The notes beneath the pieces are model-generated. The model did not search any database. It saw nothing but the letters and a program-made list of their open reading frames with translations, and was not told the DNA's origin. The position numbers and the translations under genes were made by a program. Positions 6,715-9,254 of a stretch of 9,254 nucleotides of DNA are shown here, piece after piece. This stretch comes from Halobacteroidaceae bacterium (GTDB lineage: Bacteria > Bacillota > Halanaerobiia > B1SED10-174), in contig PUKG01000310.1 of assembly GCA_003550445.1 (NCBI GenBank), positions 1 through 9,254 of the forward strand, given 5' to 3'. How positions within the stretch are numbered: the first letter of the stretch is position 1; each line of letters opens with the position of its first letter.

Positions 6715-7698
6715 TCAATCATACCGAATTTTCGGGTTTAAAAACCCGTAGCTAATATCTACTGCTAAATTAATTACCGCAAAAGTTAGGGCAACAACCA
6801 GGGTTCCAGCCTGGACAATGGGGAAATCTCGCTGGCTAACGGCGTTAATTATTAACCTTGCTAAACCCGGCCAGGAAAAAACGCTTTCTACTACAACAGC
6901 TCCCCCTAAAAGGTAACCAAACTGAAGACCAACGATGGTAACAACCGGTAGCATGGCATTTCGCAGGGCATGCTTAAAAATTACAACCCGGTCACTCAGT
7001 CCTTTTGCCTTAGCAGTTCGCACATAATCCTGCCTTAAAACTTCCAGCATACTGGAACGCATTAAACGGGTTTGTAATGCGGTTGCTGCAGTACCCAGGG
7101 AAATTGCTGGAAGGATTAAATGTCGGAACCCAACTATCATTTCCTGGGGATTAAAGGTTGTGAAAAAAGTAAAAATCCCCCTAAAAAGGGAAGCATCTCG
7201 GCCAAAAAGCGGGAAAAAATCGAAATTCAAACCAAGATAAATTAATAACATTAACCCCACCCAAAAACGAGGCATTGATATTCCCACAAGGGCAACTGTT
7301 AAAGCCCCCATATCAATCCAGGAACCCCGTCGTAAAGCTGTTAAAACTCCGAGAGGAACGGATATAAGGATGGATATAAACATGGCCATGAAAGCCAGTT
7401 CAACTGTTGCCCCTGCCCGCTCCCAGATTAAACCGGTAACTGTCCGGGATTGTCGAATTGATAACCCAAAATCCCCCTGAAGTGCATTTCCAAACCATCG
7501 GAAATATTGAACATATAGGGGTTGATCAAAACCATAGGTGGCCTGAATCCTCTGAATGTCCTCCAGGGAAGCATCGTCTCCTACCATCAAGGTAATCGGG
7601 TCCCCGGGAGCAAGGTGGATCATGAAAAAAACCACAAGGGATACGCCAATAATAGTAGGGATCAGGTTCAACAGGCGGCGAATAATGAATTTTTGCAT
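6715..7698 (-). CDS. dppB: Peptide/nickel-type ABC transporter permease, DppB/OppB family
   Basis: This is the partner membrane subunit of the same importer; it pairs with the DppC-type protein to form the translocation path. The 327 residues match the family. The first membrane helix (about 9-29) ends in LAPGDP (29-34), a hallmark of the DppB N-terminus, and GDFGLS follows at 75-80. Further hydrophobic helices lie at about 99-121, 133-156, 190-207, 250-270 and 295-318. The EAA loop is at about 224-250 (DYVRTAKAKGLSDRVVIFKHALRNAMLP) and is followed by VVVESVFSWPGLA. The ending NPKIRYD is also usual. The ATG at 7698 has AAGGGA 7 bases upstream, a weaker site than that of the next gene. A strong hairpin lies between this gene and the binding-protein gene. 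The gene looks intact. Confidence 0.94.
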   Translation of the reverse strand: MQKFIIRRLLNLIPTIIGVSLVVFFMIHLAPGDPITLMVGDDASLEDIQRIQATYGFDQPLYVQYFRWFGNALQGDFGLSIRQSRTVTGLIWERAGATVELAFMAMFISILISVPLGVLTALRRGSWIDMGALTVALVGISMPRFWVGLMLLIYLGLNFDFFPLFGRDASLFRGIFTFFTTFNPQEMIVGFRHLILPAISLGTAATALQTRLMRSSMLEVLRQDYVRTAKAKGLSDRVVIFKHALRNAMLPVVTIVGLQFGYLLGGAVVVESVFSWPGLARLIINAVSQRDFPIVQAGTLVVALTFAVINLAVDISYGFLNPKIRYD

Positions 7699-7732
7699 TG
7701 AATTATCCCTTCCCTTTCCAAATATATTAAGA

Positions 7733-7761
7733 CCGGAAGCCTGCGGAAAGCAGGCTTCCGG
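7733..7761 (-). terminator. Intercistronic hairpin between binding protein and permease genes
   Basis: A perfect 12-bp G+C-rich stem pairs 7733-7744 with 7750-7761 around a 5-base loop. It begins 20 bp after the binding-protein stop in the direction of transcription. The tail on the - strand is TCTTAATATATTTGG, not a clean U-run. It is therefore either a leaky terminator or a 3'-end stabiliser that protects the binding-protein message, rather than a full stop. This arrangement is common in importer operons that need more binding protein than permease. Confidence 0.75.
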
Positions 7762-7781
7762 ATACTACATAAGTGTTATTT

Positions 7782-9254
7782 TTAGTTGGTTTTGTCAAAC
7801 AGGTGAGCATTTTCCCAGCTGGCTGGGTGGTAGGGATGGACCTCAAAACCGGTGATGTAGGGATGACTTACAGCAATTTCTTCAATGTAGAAGATAAAGG
7901 CGTAAGGAACATCACGGTAAATTATTTCCTGTGCTTCCATGTAGACATCCAGGGATTCCTGGGAGTCTGCGGGAACAATTCTTCCCTGGTCTAGCAGGTA
8001 GTTCAAGCGGGCGTTGTCATAGTAAATGTAGTCATAGCGTCCACCATCGCTGTGGAACTGGCGGTGGGTTGCCCGGTCAGGATCTAACTGGCCATGCCAG
8101 CTCAGGATATACATGTCATAATCGGTTGTGTACATAATCCGCTCCCAGAAAGCACCCCATTCTTCTACGCGGATTTCAACATCAACACCAAGCTGACCAA
8201 GCTCATAACCGAGAATTTCAGCAATTTCAATACGGTGATCTTCGTCACTGGTGTGAAGGCTTACAGAAAATCCACCATCAGGATAACCGGCTTCGGCAAG
8301 CAATTCTCTTGCTTTGTCTGGATCGTAGGGGTGGGGTTCCAGGTTGTCATTGTGCCAGGGGAGCATTGGGGGAATGGGACTGTAAGCAGGGCTTCCAACT
8401 CCACCCAGAACATGGTCAACAATACCCTGGCGGTCAATAAGGTGAGAAACCGCCTGGCGGATCCGGTAATCATTCATAATTGGGCTCATCTGGTTGAAAC
8501 CTACATATTCATAACCAGGGCCAGCGACACGGCCAACATTAATGTCGGGATCTTCTTCTAAGCGAGGGATTTCCTGGGGGTCGATTCCGCTCTGGAACAT
8601 GTCAATTTCGCCTGCTTCAAAGGCCATCAAGCGAGCGGAGTCACTGGGAATTACCCTGAACTGAAGTTCGTCTACCTTGGGAGCGCCTCCCCAGTAATCG
8701 GGATTAGCTTTTAAAATTAAGCGGTCATCGCGACGCCAGGTATCAAAAACAAAAGGTCCCGTTCCAACAGGCCGGGTTCCGAACTCTTCTCCGAGTTCCT
8801 CGGCTTTGTCATAGGGGACAATGTTCATACGGGCAATATTATTAATTAAAAACCCGTTAGGTTGAGTGAGGTGGAAAACAACCTCGTAATCATTTACAAT
8901 TTCAATTTCTTCAATGTCAACATAAAGTGAGCGGTTTGGAGCATTGTTGTCAGGATCTAATAACCATTCATAGGTGTATTTTACGTCTTCAGCAACAAAT
9001 TCCCGCCCATGATGAAACTTAACACCTTCCCGCAGGTAAAAAGTAATTTCCAGGCCATCATCACTGTGTTCCCAGTCGGTGGCCAGGCGGGGGGTGAGTT
9101 CCATATCATGGTTGAAGCATAGGAGGGCTTCAAGAATTGTATTGCCCCGTTCAGCTTCAGCAACCCCTGGTTCAACTCTTCCATCGAGTCCCATGGCTTC
9201 CTGAGAGGTTCCGATTACGATGGTCTTGGCTTCAGCCATTCCACCAGTCCAGAT
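7782..9254 (-). CDS. Peptide-type ABC transporter substrate-binding protein (SBP_bac_5, DppA/OppA family), 5' end missing
   Basis: This is the extracytoplasmic solute-binding component of the importer; it captures the ligand and delivers it to the two permeases. The family is clear from AEDVKYTYEWLLDPDN, GTGPFVFDTW, then NPDYWGGAPKVDEL and RLMAFEAGEIDM, and the PYDPDKARELLAEAGYPDGG segment. An ATG at 9239 is in frame, but the frame stays open to the window edge, giving five more codons (Ile-Trp-Thr-Gly-Gly). A protein starting at 9239 would have no signal peptide and would begin at what is normally the mature N-terminus (TIVIGTSQE). The true start and signal or lipoprotein sequence therefore lie beyond 9254. 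The 485 residues from that Met hold 89 Asp+Glu but only 8 Lys and 28 Arg by hand count, a net charge near -53. Ligand identity is not predictable; a di/oligopeptide is the default. Confidence 0.93.
   Translation of the reverse strand: MWTGGMAEAKTIVIGTSQEAMGLDGRVEPGVAEAERGNTILEALLCFNHDMELTPRLATDWEHSDDGLEITFYLREGVKFHHGREFVAEDVKYTYEWLLDPDNNAPNRSLYVDIEEIEIVNDYEVVFHLTQPNGFLINNIARMNIVPYDKAEELGEEFGTRPVGTGPFVFDTWRRDDRLILKANPDYWGGAPKVDELQFRVIPSDSARLMAFEAGEIDMFQSGIDPQEIPRLEEDPDINVGRVAGPGYEYVGFNQMSPIMNDYRIRQAVSHLIDRQGIVDHVLGGVGSPAYSPIPPMLPWHNDNLEPHPYDPDKARELLAEAGYPDGGFSVSLHTSDEDHRIEIAEILGYELGQLGVDVEIRVEEWGAFWERIMYTTDYDMYILSWHGQLDPDRATHRQFHSDGGRYDYIYYDNARLNYLLDQGRIVPADSQESLDVYMEAQEIIYRDVPYAFIFYIEEIAVSHPYITGFEVHPYHPASWENAHLFDKTN

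Noticed and set aside
6701..6718. TTG start at 6718 for the dppC-type permease
   Set aside because: It would overlap the upstream stop and place the GGAGGAG ribosome site within the coding sequence; the ATG at 6700 is ideally spaced from that site.
7556..7994. Two overlapping + strand frames spanning the dppB-type start and the intercistronic hairpin
   Set aside because: They are antisense to well-supported genes, run through a hairpin, and resemble no known protein.
8094..8561. 155-codon open frame on the + strand
   Set aside because: It lies wholly antisense to the binding-protein gene, has no recognisable domain or ribosome site, and reads as a shadow of that gene.
9237..9239. ATG at 9239 as the true start of the binding protein
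   Set aside because: The frame stays open to the edge, and starting here would leave no signal peptide; this position corresponds to the mature N-terminal region in the family.

Overview
The window holds seven protein genes in three transcription units and is almost entirely coding. It looks like a chromosomal segment of a bacterium, most likely an anaerobic member of the Bacillota (Firmicutes) of the clostridial or Halanaerobiales type. The grounds are moderate-to-low G+C (about 43 % by eye), strong AGGAGG-type ribosome binding sites, TTG start codons on two genes, and compact operons closed by simple hairpins. The one extracytoplasmic protein is extremely acidic and poor in lysine, which fits a saline habitat. 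The taxonomic placement is inference, since no RNA gene or other marker is present.

Region 1 (1-2884, + strand) is a two-gene potassium uptake operon. It encodes the full-length two-domain regulatory subunit TrkA, then the channel-like membrane subunit TrkH 6 bp later, and closes with a clear intrinsic terminator.

Region 2 (2885-5860, + strand) is a two-gene metabolic operon. A PLP-dependent decarboxylase of the animal/plant aromatic-amino-acid decarboxylase type has all the active-site residues expected of a true decarboxylase. It is followed 21 bp later by an FAD-dependent 2-hydroxyacid dehydrogenase/oxidase of the GlcD/D-lactate dehydrogenase type. The two products do not obviously act on one another's products, so the pairing is the least explained part of the window. 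A perfect 13-bp hairpin lies between this operon and the convergent one.

Region 3 (5876-9254, - strand) is a peptide-type ABC importer. Read in the direction of transcription, it has the substrate-binding protein (5' end cut off by the window edge), a perfect 12-bp intercistronic hairpin, the DppB-type permease and the DppC-type permease. The operon stops at the shared hairpin without DppD/DppF-type ATPases, so these must lie upstream of the binding protein or elsewhere.

Taken together the window describes K+ homeostasis, amino-acid decarboxylation with a flavin-linked oxidation, and peptide import. This would suit a peptide- or amino-acid-using bacterium in salty conditions. Apart from the decarboxylase/flavoenzyme pair, I see no clear candidate for a new system. 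There are no RNA genes, CRISPR arrays, insertion sequences or phage genes. No gene-free stretch exceeds 100 bp.
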